From positions 3,241,515 through 3,305,514 of the forward strand of contig CM020508.1 in NCBI GenBank assembly GCA_009823395.1: a DNA stretch of 64,000 nucleotides, read 5' to 3'. Position numbers and translations under genes: made by a program. Positions 1 to 11,684 of this stretch are shown piece by piece; the first letter of the stretch is position 1, and each line of letters begins with the position of its first letter. The notes beneath the pieces were generated by a model. It did not search any database, was not told the origin of the DNA, and worked only from the letters and a program-made list of their open reading frames with translations. The DNA is from Thamnaconus septentrionalis (lineage: Eukaryota > Chordata > Actinopteri > Tetraodontiformes > Monacanthidae).

Positions 1-3000
1 CCACCAAAGGTAGGGCTCTCACACATGCTCACACGCCTACACACACACACATACAAATACGAATACTTGGTAAAGTCCAATCATGTTTGGGAGTCCTTCT
101 CTCAGAATAAATCATGACTCCAGACATTTTTCTGGACCTTTTCACACTCTGGATTGACAGCATGTTGCTTAAGCAGGTTCACGTGTGTCTATATTTGCAA
201 TCTGTCTTATTTTGTAAGGTCAGATGTCATTGCGAGGCCAACTGGCCCATTGAATCTCAGTTGTGTATTTTTTGGAGGGGGTGGTTTGGACCTTCAGCGC
301 AATGATAAATCCCAATAATCCCACAGGGAGGAAGAGAACTCCTTCACACCCCTCAGTGAAGGTTTGAGCCTCTGCAGCCAGAGGGTGCATTGAGAAACTA
401 GTGGCCAGTGAGCATGTTAGTCCACTTGTATCCACAATTCCCTCCTTTTAGTGGCTAATCAGGTGTTGCAGTGTTTGTTTTGTTTCTAAACCCCTTGATT
501 ATACGGGTTGTTGGCACAATACAGCACATGAATAACACGCCTAGCAAAACCTGAAGGCATGCGACTGTATTCCGAATAAAAATAATGGATGTTGACGGTA
601 CAATATACCCTTTTACGTACCCCTCGTACACCCTGTCACCACCTGCTTCTCTTTCACTGCTGTCTTTTTCCCCCCTCTTCTTCTACGTCAACGAGCTGCT
701 GCATCACGCAGGAGCGCTAAACACCTCTGAGAGTAGACAGTAGTGCGCTCACAGTATACATCCACTTACGCAGCATCAGATGCGGGGCTTCAGGGAGCCG
801 CTTTACCGACGCTCATCGAAACGTTTCGGAATAAACTGTTGTTTTAACCTTTATGAATTTTTGAAGGATGGTCTCTGTCGGGGATTTACACTATCTGATT
901 TCATTTGTCTCATAAAAGGCAGCCGGTATTCATGAGTGTGAATCTGCTCGCTGCGCTGCTGTATGCTTGGAAGTATAGCTTCTGTGGTTATACGTGTGTG
1001 TGTGTTTTTCCCTCATTTCATAGCGGAGGATCAACAATGGGTCAGTAGTTAAACCATAGAAATTCTTTGCTTCGGCGCTTAATGAGCTGTACGCGATTTC
1101 AAAAGACACAACGCGGTGAGATTAAGTGGCTCCTGCAGTCAGACCTTCCGAATAATTGGACCTTTATATAGAACTACCGCGCGACGACTGCAAAGAAGAA
1201 ACAGCGTTGAGCCTCAGAAACGGGGCTTTTTCAATGCCACAGAGGCGGCGGCGCTCGTCTTAATATATCCAGCCGTCGACCATCTCTGGAAAGTGAGAGG
1301 CCCTTGAGTTTTGTTTAATTCAAGGATATTTATGCCGGTTCGAAATACAAACTGGGGCTCTCAGCCTCTGGGAATATCTCATCAAGGACTGTATTTTACT
1401 AAATACAAATTAGCTTTAGCATCGTAGAGTGTGTCTTAAGAGTAGGTCTAATTATATTTGCTGGGAAAACAAAAGTCTACATTTTACTGGAAAAGGAAAA
1501 AACAAAAAACAGCCGGCTTGGGTCCCAGTCTGCCACATTATTAAAAAACAAAAGGTGGCGTTTAATAGATTTGTCGAGCCGCTCTTTGATTTTTCTTAGA
1601 TAAAAGCAAATTTGCTAATTTTACAGACGTAGTGTATACACTCGTGCGAAACCTCTCTCTACTATATATATCTGTCTCCCTTTCCCAAGGATATACAGTA
1701 GCGGAATAATGGGCTCTGTGCCTCCCACCTCCGATGCTCCACTTGAACGCTTTGAAACCCGTCTGGAAAGTCGAATGCCCCACATACACACATGCGCTTA
1801 TTATAAATAAATACAGGCTGCCTGCGTGGAAGACATTGACCCGGACCTCCGCTGAACCCTTAACAGTCCAACCGCGGCTTGTGTGTGTGTGTGTGTGTTT
1901 GTGTTTGAGCGTGGAGCGGCCGCTGCGAAAACTCCCGTTCCGGAATAAACTGCGGCCAGATTAGACGGGGGGCTAAAGTCTCTGAACTTTTCTTTTCTTT
2001 TTTCCCACCACCGTCATTCCGCTTGACCCGATGTTGTGACACGCCGCTAACGTCTTAGCGCTGGTGTCAGCGCCACTTGAAAGGAGGAGGGCCGTGCCTC
2101 TTTTAATCTGTTGTGTAAATACAACCAAAAGCCATCGTCAATTAAAGGAGTGTTTACATCTAATGGTGAATTATTTCCAGTCACTTAGAGTTAATGGCGG
2201 TTTTATGTGCGACGGGGGGGACTCTCTCAGCAGGGGTCCGCTGACATTGATTGAGGACTCTATTAAGGAGATCACTCGGCATGAATTGAGGGTATTCATA
2301 GAAGGTCAGTGTCATTAGAAGGCCAAGATCAACTGCTCGGATTAAATTCTATGATCTAGACTTCCTCTTTTTGATTAGCTCGGCTGCCTTGGCATCCGAT
2401 CTCCATACACCGCCCTACCCCCCTACACCCACACACACACACACACACACACCCATCCTCCACTCATCCAGCGCAGCCCGGCAACCATTTCCCCAACATT
2501 GTCTCACTCACAAGTTAAAAAAAAAAAAAAAAAGGTACCAAAAGGCATCTTCTTACATCCACAGGCTCCAAGGACGCTTAATTACACAAATCTTTCAGTG
2601 TTTGATCTCCATTGTGTTAAAAAAAAAATTAACAGATTTTATGGCTGCCGGTTAACGCACCACTTTTCCACGAGTCTCTTCTTCTTTTGCCTTAGATTCG
2701 GGGGGTTTGGGGGTGGAGTGGAAGGGGTGGGGGCGGTTTGGGGGGAGCTTAGCCCGATGATGGCTTGTGTTATTGCTGAGCTTGAGTGACGTTTGACAGG
2801 GGCGGATTATTTAGAATCGCTCAATCCCTGCAGCCAGTTAAAACCCCCTCGAAGGTCAATGACAGTTTCAGCTGTCAAACGTGTTTGAATGTTTGACGTG
2901 CCTTTGCGTCCTTTCCTGGCCACTCTTGCCTCTTGACCTGTGCGACGACATTTGCATATTGGTTCTATCGGAATGCATCGGAATGAAAGGGCCGTATTTC

Positions 3001-5549
3001 TACGGACGGTGGCCTGTCGTAAATCATCCACCGACACCGGCATCTGCGTCAATGGCATTTGAGAAATGGTCCTTTGACCGCGCGCCGGCTTCTGTGAATC
3101 ACGTTGAAATGGAAAATGCTTCCCACGCGTTTATTTATTTGTAAACTGATGACCCAGTACAATATTTTTCTCAGATTGCTCGGGATAATTATTGGCATTT
3201 TGATCGTTTGGTGATTTCTATTGGACCGTGTCTTCATTTTGTTGAAACCAAATGAGCCAGATCAGATTTAAAAATAAAGGGCTCTTAATATAGTTTAATG
3301 TAAGGTATATGTTAATAAACGACTGTAAAATCAACTAAAAATTCATCGCGTCACTCTTAATGCAATGCAATCAAACAGGCCAGAGTCAGACATTAGAGCC
3401 TGAGAGGGTGAAATGCTTCGGACCAGTAACGGTGATCATTAGAGAAACTCAATTTGAGTCGTACAAATGCCTGCATTTTTTTTTTCATGCTGTTCATAAT
3501 TCATGAAAGGTATGAAACCAGACTTGTGTTGCTCCACAGTCTGTGTTTTGGGCACAGAGATGCGTATCTCTGGCACATCAGTGAAACCCTCTTTGGAGGA
3601 TACGCCCCAGAGGTTTTCATGTAAAATAGGAAATGAGTCGAGACTTAAGACGCAGCCCTGGGGGACTCCGCAGATACAGCACTGGCGGAAAAAGAAAGCA
3701 AGTATTTGTTTTGCCATTCAGAGAAAAAAAAAGAGAGAAAAAAGTAGTTAGCCGCCGCTCTGAAGTAGCAGTGAAGGGTTGTGATTTATATCCAGAAATG
3801 CTATTTATACCAGGGAAGGGGTAAACGGGGGTTTGCGCCTTTTGCTGTCGTTACCTCATACACCATGACTTCCCCTTTGGCCCCTCCTTCTTAAAAAAGA
3901 AGCCAATGAAGGTTGCAGATTACTGAAGAGCTTTCAGTGGCTGGTGCTCAGTTACTGCGTGCAGCCGCAGCCGAGTGGCACCTCGGGGCACCAACGGCAT
4001 TAGACCGTACGCATGCAGGACGGAGGATCAGTGGTTGCACGTGCACTCTTAAAACACGTGCACTTTGTTCCACTGTAGAAAACGTATAAAATGAGGTTAT
4101 GAACGGCAATAATTTAACTGTATTGCGGCCACTCGGGTCTTAGTCTATTTTGGACATTTTCACTTCAATCGCAGCCTTTTTTGTTAGGTTTGAAACCTCA
4201 ACCACGTGTTATGTTTTTTGTTTTAATTCCCCTTTTTTTGTCCCTCTTTCATCTTATCTCCTGGATTTTTTCCCCCCAGGGCCAAACCAAAAAAAATAAA
4301 ACGGCGTAAATACTTCCTTAGAGTCGTAAAGAATTCTAGAAATCTATTTTTGCACGGCACCAAAGTGTTAACGCGTCAACAGAGAAAGAAGCGTCATTAA
4401 ATCCCCTGTCAGTGTTGTTGGTTCAAACGTCATTCAAACGTCGCCCAGTTTTTCAGGACAAAAGTCATTATTTCTGTTTCTGAATGGGCGATTGTACGGT
4501 AGAAAATCTGACACCTGAAAGAGACGTTGTGTGTGTGTGCGTGTGTATGATGTAGCTATGAAATGTGGAGGCGAAAGGTGCAGACGACGACCAACGTGTA
4601 TAATTAGAACATTTTCCTCGCCGCTCTCAGACGGCGATGCGTTGTTTGCGAACCAATTAGATGCACAACGAGCGCAAACTCGTGTCTAAATAGGAATTGT
4701 CCAATTACACCTGAGAGCCGCTCTGCCCTTTAAAGGCTCCGTCTCTTCTTCCCGTCTGCTGTTTAGGAAAAAAAAAACATGATCCGCAGCGAGAGGCTCT
4801 TTCAATCTCTCACCAAGGAGAATAACAGTCAACGGCATTAATAAAACAAATGTCTCGTGGACGTAGTTGTACATATCGTAGCCAACAATCTGTTCAGGTT
4901 TTTTGCATGTTTGTTTTTAATTGCTATAAATCCTACACACTACAAACTCTAAGATTAATCGCATTAATAATATACATTTTTTATACTACATTTTTAAGAA
5001 TTCAGAGGTAGCGTGCTACACATTTTATTTTATTTTAAAAGAATCATTGTCGACAAATAACACGTGATCCTTCCCAGCCCTGAAATATATATTTCAATAT
5101 ATATTTTAATATTTCAGGTCCCGCAGGTATCAAAAAGAGATGTGCATGAATATTTTTCTGTTGATCTTCTTAAGCTAGGCTGTGAACTTTGGGTGAGTTC
5201 GGAGAATATCAATTGGGAGTCTGGTTGGGGTGGTGGAAGGAGGAGGGAGGAGGGGGACGGTGGGTTGCAATCTGCGAGGTGCAAGACTTCAGAGACGGGA
5301 GCCCGAAACGTTTAAAGTCTCCTTGTTATTAATGCACACGCTGTTATTTATTTTTCATTTTTCTTTTTTTTTCTTCCTTTTTTTAAACTCTGGTATTGTA
5401 TTATATAGTATCTCCAAAATTAGACCTGAAAGATCACCTTTATTAAGAGTAATGTCTGGCTGTAATTCGAACTCAGCTGATAAACTTGGTCACTTCGGAA
5501 TATTAACTATTTGTTGACTGATTTACACCTTGGAGGCACGTTGGAGGCC

Positions 5550-5551
<2 letters not shown>

Positions 5552-5625
<74 letters not shown>
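5552..5625. repeat. (TG)37 microsatellite
   Basis: A pure 74-base TG run with no interruption. It lies in the lpp upstream intron just before a CpG-rich stretch at 5640-5890. Confidence 0.97.
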
Positions 5626-5627
<2 letters not shown>

Positions 5628-6036
5628 ATTCCTCTGCATGTTCATGCTCAGGTGTATAATTAGCGCCACACAACGCGCCCGGACGACCATGGCGTCCGGG
5701 CTGTCCGGTCCTGGCGGTGGTCCGAGTGCTCGGGCTCCTGTTACCGGATTCCTACCAGACCAAAGGTCACGGCGGCTGACCCCAGCGGCCGGGGTCGGCC
5801 GGTTGGAAAGTGGCACCGCTCGGGTTTCACGCCCTCATGCCAACGAGCCGGAAAATCTGGTCGGCGGTCAGTCGGTCGGTCGCCGCTGAGGCAAGTGACA
5901 ACAAGACGTGACGTAGAAGGAAGAGAAGGGTGATTGTGTGGCGTCAGAGTGATGATCGGTGACAGTCGGGATTTTTCTGTAAAAAAGACCTTTGGAAATG
6001 TGTTGTCTTTTTGTTTTGTTTTTAGTCAGTAAATTC

Positions 6037-6067
<31 letters not shown>

Positions 6068-6556
6068 AAGAAGATGTTTTTTTCAGAGGGAAACCACATT
6101 TAGTGTTCCCCATTTTGCAAGGACAAGATGTTCAATGGGTTTTTAGGGATTCTTGAAGATGTTTTTGGTGGGAAGCAAAATCTTCGTAGTTACTAAATCA
6201 ACCGTTGAATTGTTGCTTGTGGGTTGAACAGTTCCTACTGTTTAATGTTTAAAGGGTGAAAAAAAAAATCCCCTTTTTTCTCAAACTTCCCACTTTCTTT
6301 CCCGACACTCAAAGCCCCCCGTCATGATCGGTTTCTTCTCGCGAATGCGTTGCTGCCCGCGGTCACCGGGATGTCCGGGAGTGCATCAGCAGTCTCGGGT
6401 CACACGGCCGTCCATAAATAACAGGTGCTTACACTCGCCTCCCGTGCAGACCAACAGCAGGGGTCACTAAATAACCCAGCCGATCGATGCCCGTCATTGC
6501 CGCTCAGCGAGTCCCGGCAGGGCGACGCACCTCGGGGTCGTCGTCCTTGTAGTGTC

Positions 6557-7070
6557 TCGGAGGAGGAGGAAGAGAGGGAGGAGGAGGAAGAAGAGGGAGA
6601 GGGGGAAGAGGAGAGAGAGGAGGAGGAGGACAGGGAGGAGGAAGAGGAGAGGGATAAGAGGTGGAGGAAGAAACGAAGAGGAGGAGGAGAAGGAGGAGAT
6701 GGGGTGGAGGAGGAGGAGGAGAGGGAGGAGGAGGAAGAGGAAAGGGAGGAGGAGGATGACGAAGAGGAGGAGGAGGCTTGCGAGGTAAAAGAGGAGAAGT
6801 AGGGGAGGAGGAGGAAGAAGAGAGAGAGGAAGAAGATGGGGAAAGGGAGGAGGAGGAGGAGGATGACGAAGAGGAGAAGTAGGGGAGGAGGAGGAAGAAG
6901 AGAGAGAGGAAGAAGATGGGGAAAGGGAGGAGGAGGAGGAAGATGACGAAGAGGAGAAGTAGGGGAGGAGGAGGAAGAAGAGAGAGAGGAAGAAGATGGG
7001 GAAAGGGAGGAGGAGGAGGAGGATGACGAAGAGGAGAAGGAGGAGGAGGAGGAGGAGGAGGAAGAGGAGT
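6557..7070. repeat. 0.5 kb polypurine/polypyrimidine block (GAG/GAA-rich)
   Basis: The + strand is almost entirely G and A for about 510 bases, with only scattered pyrimidines (for example around 6776-6786 and in GATGACGAAG units). It produces long but meaningless Glu-rich (+) and Ser/Leu-rich (-) open frames. Long mirror-like purine tracts of this kind can form triplex (H-DNA) in principle; that is inference. Confidence 0.95.
6801..7040. repeat. 80-bp unit repeated three times in direct orientation
   Basis: Units start at 6801, 6881 and 6961, each with AGGGGAGGAGGAGGAAGAAG and containing AAGATGGGGAAAGGG and GATGACGAAGAGG. The three copies are nearly identical; I see one substitution in the second unit (AGATGACG for GGATGACG). 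This points to a recent tandem expansion inside the polypurine block. Confidence 0.95.
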
Positions 7071-7214
7071 TTCTTTTGCAGCTTTTTGGAGCGGTGCTTG
7101 TGGTGGGGAAGCTGAGAGATACTGACGTGCTGTGCTAATGTCACCGTGCAGGCCGGTTCACGCTGCACTGAGGTGTGAAGTGTCCTCGGTGCAGCCAGGA
7201 GCACCTGCTCAGAC

Positions 7215-7229
7215 AGCGCCCCCCGCTGG
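7215..7229 (-). promoter_or_regulatory. CTCF-like motif
   Basis: AGCGCCCCCCGCTGG differs by one base from the reverse-complement core usually drawn for vertebrate CTCF (AGCGCCCCCTGCTGG). It sits right after the polypurine block in the lpp intron. Occupancy cannot be told from sequence. Confidence 0.4.
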
Positions 7230-9089
7230 CTGCCGGTGGACGTGACCTTTCGTCACCTCCAGCGCGTCCCTGCGCTGCTGCCTCGCAGCCTCAGCGACGT
7301 TGTGCACTTTCGAAACATCAGGCTTTTTTTTCTTTTTTGCTGTTGTTGTTAGACAGGAAGTCCCGCCTCCTCCAATCTGCCTTTGTCTGCCTCCGGCCTC
7401 GGTATGTCGGTGGTTGGTGTCTGTCCGCCTGGCTGCCGCTCAGCTCGGCCGCCTGGTTTGCTGAGGAGGCGAAATTACACACAGGGAGCTGTTCAGCAAG
7501 TAGGAAGCATCGATCCGACGCCGCGGCCCAGCGCAAGTCTCCCGTCACTGCCACAAAATTAGAGTCCAGCTGCCACATGCAGAGGCGGCCATGGGAAACT
7601 GTGACCTCTGACCGCCTCCTCCTCCCCCTCTGACCTGGCAAGCTCACATCCTGCCTAATGAGGCGAGGGGTGACACCGGTGCACAGAGTCGCCATCCCGA
7701 CAATTTGTGCAGCCATTTGTTGTTGTTGTTGTTGTTGTTTTTCCTCATCGCTTGTGGCTTCTTCCCCCGCCACACTCTCACATTTTCAAATATCTGTTTG
7801 CAGGGGGATGTGTCAGTTCCGTGCAGATGACCTAGTTTTTGTTTTTGTTTTCAGCTTCTTTTTTTTTTTCTTTCTCTTTGTAACGCACACGTACACACGC
7901 AGGCAGGCACGCACGCACCGTCGTACAAACGGTGAACGGGCCCCTTTACACGCGTCGCGGTCGTGCGAACACTGTAAGAATTCCCCATATTATCCCTCTG
8001 GATGCATTTGGTTTTTGCAGCAAAATCACCGGCGGAGCTGCTTCGGAAAAAAAGGCATTTTTGGAATCAGTTAATTTTTAATTATGGCAGCTCCACAGCT
8101 TGACTGTCATTTTATTTAAGAAAAAATAGATATATTACATTTTTATAATGTTTTATTATTTTTGTGATCGTTATTGTTATTATTATTCTCATTATTCTCA
8201 GCATTTATTTAATCGGTGCCGAAACAGCGTGACCTATTTTGTTTGGAGGAAGACGCGGAGTGGCTGCGGGTCTCACTGGGGGGGGGCTCCAACTCGCAGG
8301 GAGCAGCGCCGTGACTCCCCCACCCCCACGAGCCCCACATCCCTCACCGACCCTCCCTCCCCCCTACAGAAAAAAATGTAACGCCGAGCGGATTTACCCC
8401 AAACATGGCAGGCAGCGGAGAATCATCAGCTGGATTACATAAAGCCCCCCGAAACATGTGACTCCTCTCGCCGATTGAACAAATTCTTCAATTAAACACG
8501 CAGCTGGCAGCAACAGCAGCAGCAGCAGCAGTGGGGGATGGGGGAGGAGGGAAAAAAATGACACTGCAACTTTTCCCACAAATATATTATAATATTTTTT
8601 TTTTACTTTTTCAAACTCCTTCTTTTTATTCATTTTCCACCTTCTCTTACTTCCCTCCCTCCCTCCGTCCCTCCCTCCCCACCTTGAAGCGGGATCCCCG
8701 CCACATCCTGCGGCTGCGCCGGGTGGCATCTTGACATCGGGCGGCCTAATCAAAGCCGAGTTTGTTCTTTGTATCGCCGTCAATATAAGTTGTGCCGCGC
8801 GGAGCCGAGTGGATGGCGGTAATGAGCGCGGCGCCGTGTCACCCTGACACAAACAATGTTTGGCTTTTCAAAGGCAGTTTTAGAAAGAAAGGAAGAAGGG
8901 AAAAAAAAAAACTGGGTCCCGGCAGTATGGAATTTATTGTTGAAAAAAAGTTTCAAACAAAGCAGCCATCCATTATACATTTATTTACTGTGATCCGCAC
9001 TTGCTTTTAAGAGGAGGTTTAAGTGTTTAAACCCAAAGTGTCGTCGCAGTCGACATACGAAAGTCAATTGTCGCCTGACACTCACTCTC

Positions 9090-9090
<1 letters not shown>

Positions 9091-9128
<38 letters not shown>
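9091..9128. repeat. (AC)19 microsatellite
   Basis: An uninterrupted AC run in the upstream lpp intron. Confidence 0.97.
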
Positions 9129-9131
<3 letters not shown>

Positions 9132-11248
9132 GACGCATCAGCTCTGTGATTCAACGCTTCCTCTGATCCAACAATCCTTTATTGTTTCACTGAAACAGAC
9201 TCGTCTAAGCTGCTGTAATCGCTCGTTAAGTGCCGCAGCTTTTTTTTTTTTTTTTTTTTAATAGATATTACATTCCAACAAAGAAAAGAGCTGAAATCTC
9301 TTAACAAACACTAATAACTGACGTACCGGTCCATTAATTGCCGCCATCGTCAATATCACTATTATTTGACTATTATTTCACTAAGCCTCCTTGTCTCGGC
9401 CCCTCCGTTGATGATTTTCGTGAAACAAAGGCCAGGAAATGCGGCGCTGATCACTCGCTGAAGCCTCCTCAGACTTAAAGCCGTTAGCGCCAAGTGTCCA
9501 TCACGGCGGCTTAATCTGCGGGATAAATGTGTCTGAGTGGTTGTTTCCTCTTCCTTTAGTTTTGTTTTGTATTGTTTTTTTTGCGCTGACGGCGCAGAAC
9601 GTGGCGCCTCCATTGTGTGGGGCGGCACAATCGGTCGGAGGTGTCGCACATTGTTGAAGCGAGACGGACGGCGGCAGGTTTCGGAGGCCCAGATTAGAGC
9701 TGCTGCACGTGTCTTGCTTTGTTTTTATTGTCGTCCTCCCCTCCTTCTCCTGGTGGTTGTGTTCGGCTCAGCGGTTTGTGACTGATTGTCTTTGTGCTGT
9801 GTTCTTGCAGCGTACAGCTCGTTGTTCCTCAAGAGTTGAAGTGAAATTTGGTCTCGTTCTCACTTCTCTGTGTGGTAGAATCTCATCCAGTAGGTAGCTG
9901 AAAAAGTCAAACCATCACTGGACGCGTGCTCTTATTGTGAAAGGGCCAGCTCCCAATCAAATCGCTAAAATGTGAGACTGTATTGATGAACTCCCGCTGC
10001 GTGCAGCTGTATGGATCCGTCCCCTCGGCTCGGGGTTCTGAGTGTAGGTGCACAGCAGGAACTGGTGGGACAGAGAGAGAGGGAGAGAAAGAGAGAGAGG
10101 CCTTCAAATATTGTGCGATGGATGCGTCCTTGTTAAAGGGCCAAAATGAGCTTCAAGCCTCTTCTGTGTTATTTTTTGCTGCAGCTCCTGATGGAATCTT
10201 TCAAGGAAAGATTTGATTTGTTGCCTTGGTGGTGGAAAACATCCTCATTAGGTTCTCCGCAAATATTTAGGCAGATATTTAATAAAAAATGTCCCAACAA
10301 GCCCCAACAACAGTTTAGTGCAGCTGCATCAGGAGCAGTCGTGCTTGTGCTGCTGTAAAAACAACAACAACAACAACAAAAAAACACGCTAAAGCTAATT
10401 TCATTTCTGGAAAAGTCTCTTTTTGTTCCTGTTTTGTTGAGCGTGGACTGAAAACATGGACAAAATTGTGGGTCTGACAACATGAAGTTTTGCATTCTCC
10501 TGGCTGCAGTTGCGTCCAAACAACAACACCTACACATTTTTTTAAATGTAGCTCCTTTTTCAAAAAAGTAAATGATAAAAACTAAATAACTTGAGCAGGC
10601 AGCGACTCTGTTTTTTTTTTTTTTAGTGTGAGGTTGCATTTCCTTTTTTTTTTCCAGTCTACCAGAACTGTGCTGGTTGCTAAAAATAAAAACTCAAAAA
10701 GGTCATGAAATGGAGTCAATTATCCAGCGCCGCGGCCACAGATGAGGCCCGGCAGCTGCGGGCGGGACGCCACTTTTCCTGCCGCTCCACTGCGACTGTG
10801 TAGCTGCTGGAATTTAAGAGATGTGACGCAACAGACTTCTAGTTGCTCCTCCCAGGGAGCCGAGCGGCAGCAGTCCCATTAGCCCCGCCCACCCCTCCAC
10901 CCAAATGAATAAATATATAAAGATGAATAAGGCAGAATACGTACAACCTGCGTTTGCAATTTCCACATTAGCTTCACTTTTGCAGCTTATTCTGCGGTGA
11001 TGATGATGATGATAGTTCCTAGTTCCTGTTCCCGTGGGTGTAGGGGGGGTGACCTGACCCTCTGGTGGGAAAGCGGAGGAGTTGAGCGACGCGCCTTCAC
11101 CTTAATCACATCTGACACAAACGCCGATCCCACAGCGGGCGGCGGCGTTCACAGCTTTATTCTTAGATGAGGCGGCGGAGCAGGTAGCACAAGGACCACG
11201 TGGTCTGGGACATCTGATGGAGCCTTGTTTTGAGTGAGCAAACAGCGA

Positions 11249-11684
11249 GTTCAAGGTCCATTGTGTAATATTTGCCTTGATTTATTTCTAATATTGGTAA
11301 AACTTCATATACTGCCCATAAATACATAAATAAAAGTGTATACTCACAGGATAATTTTCCTCCTCTAAGAACGGTTCTTATTTATATAAGAATATATATA
11401 CAGTATCTTGCACTGCCATGTTTCCAAGCAAGCCTGGTGTGGACTGGATTGTCCAATCGGTATTCTTATATAAATAAGAACCGTTCTAAGAGGTCATCTG
11501 AAAGCGCATTTCGTAATTAGAGTGACTGCTGGCGTCTTCAAATAAACCAACGAAGAAGAAGGTGGACTAGCTATCCAAGTTCGTATGCGCAGGCCACCGT
11601 AACTTACTGGCAAGCTCAAGAGGGGGAGAGAGATTGAAAGAAGCAATTGTCAAAATCTCCAAATATTACACACTTAACCTTCAG
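11249..11684. mobile_element. MITE copy A (GGTCCA...TTAACCTT termini)
   Basis: The left end reads AAGGTCCATTGTGTAATATT and the right end TATTACACACTTAACCTT, forming imperfect terminal inverted repeats. Internal blocks (TACTGCCCATAAATACAT, TTCTTATTTATATA, GCAGGCCACCGTA, CAAAATCTCCAAATATTACA) are shared with the element at 15324-15728, so the two are one family. There is no coding capacity. The flanks are degenerate and no clean target duplication is visible. The ends resemble a very common fish non-autonomous element with TTAAAGGTCCAGTGTGTA termini. Confidence 0.8.
11362..11493. repeat. 33-bp inverted repeat with 66-base spacer
   Basis: Arms are 11362-11394 and 11461-11493, complementary except for one base. 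The core GAACGGTTCTTATTTATATA is copied in reverse orientation. The structure lies inside MITE copy A, and the right arm is absent from the sister copy at 15324, so it appears to be a local inverted duplication. Confidence 0.9.

Noticed and set aside
6494..7204. 236-codon open frame on the minus strand (Ser/Leu/Pro-rich)
   Set aside because: It is the pyrimidine strand of the polypurine repeat block; no domain and no codon bias of a gene.
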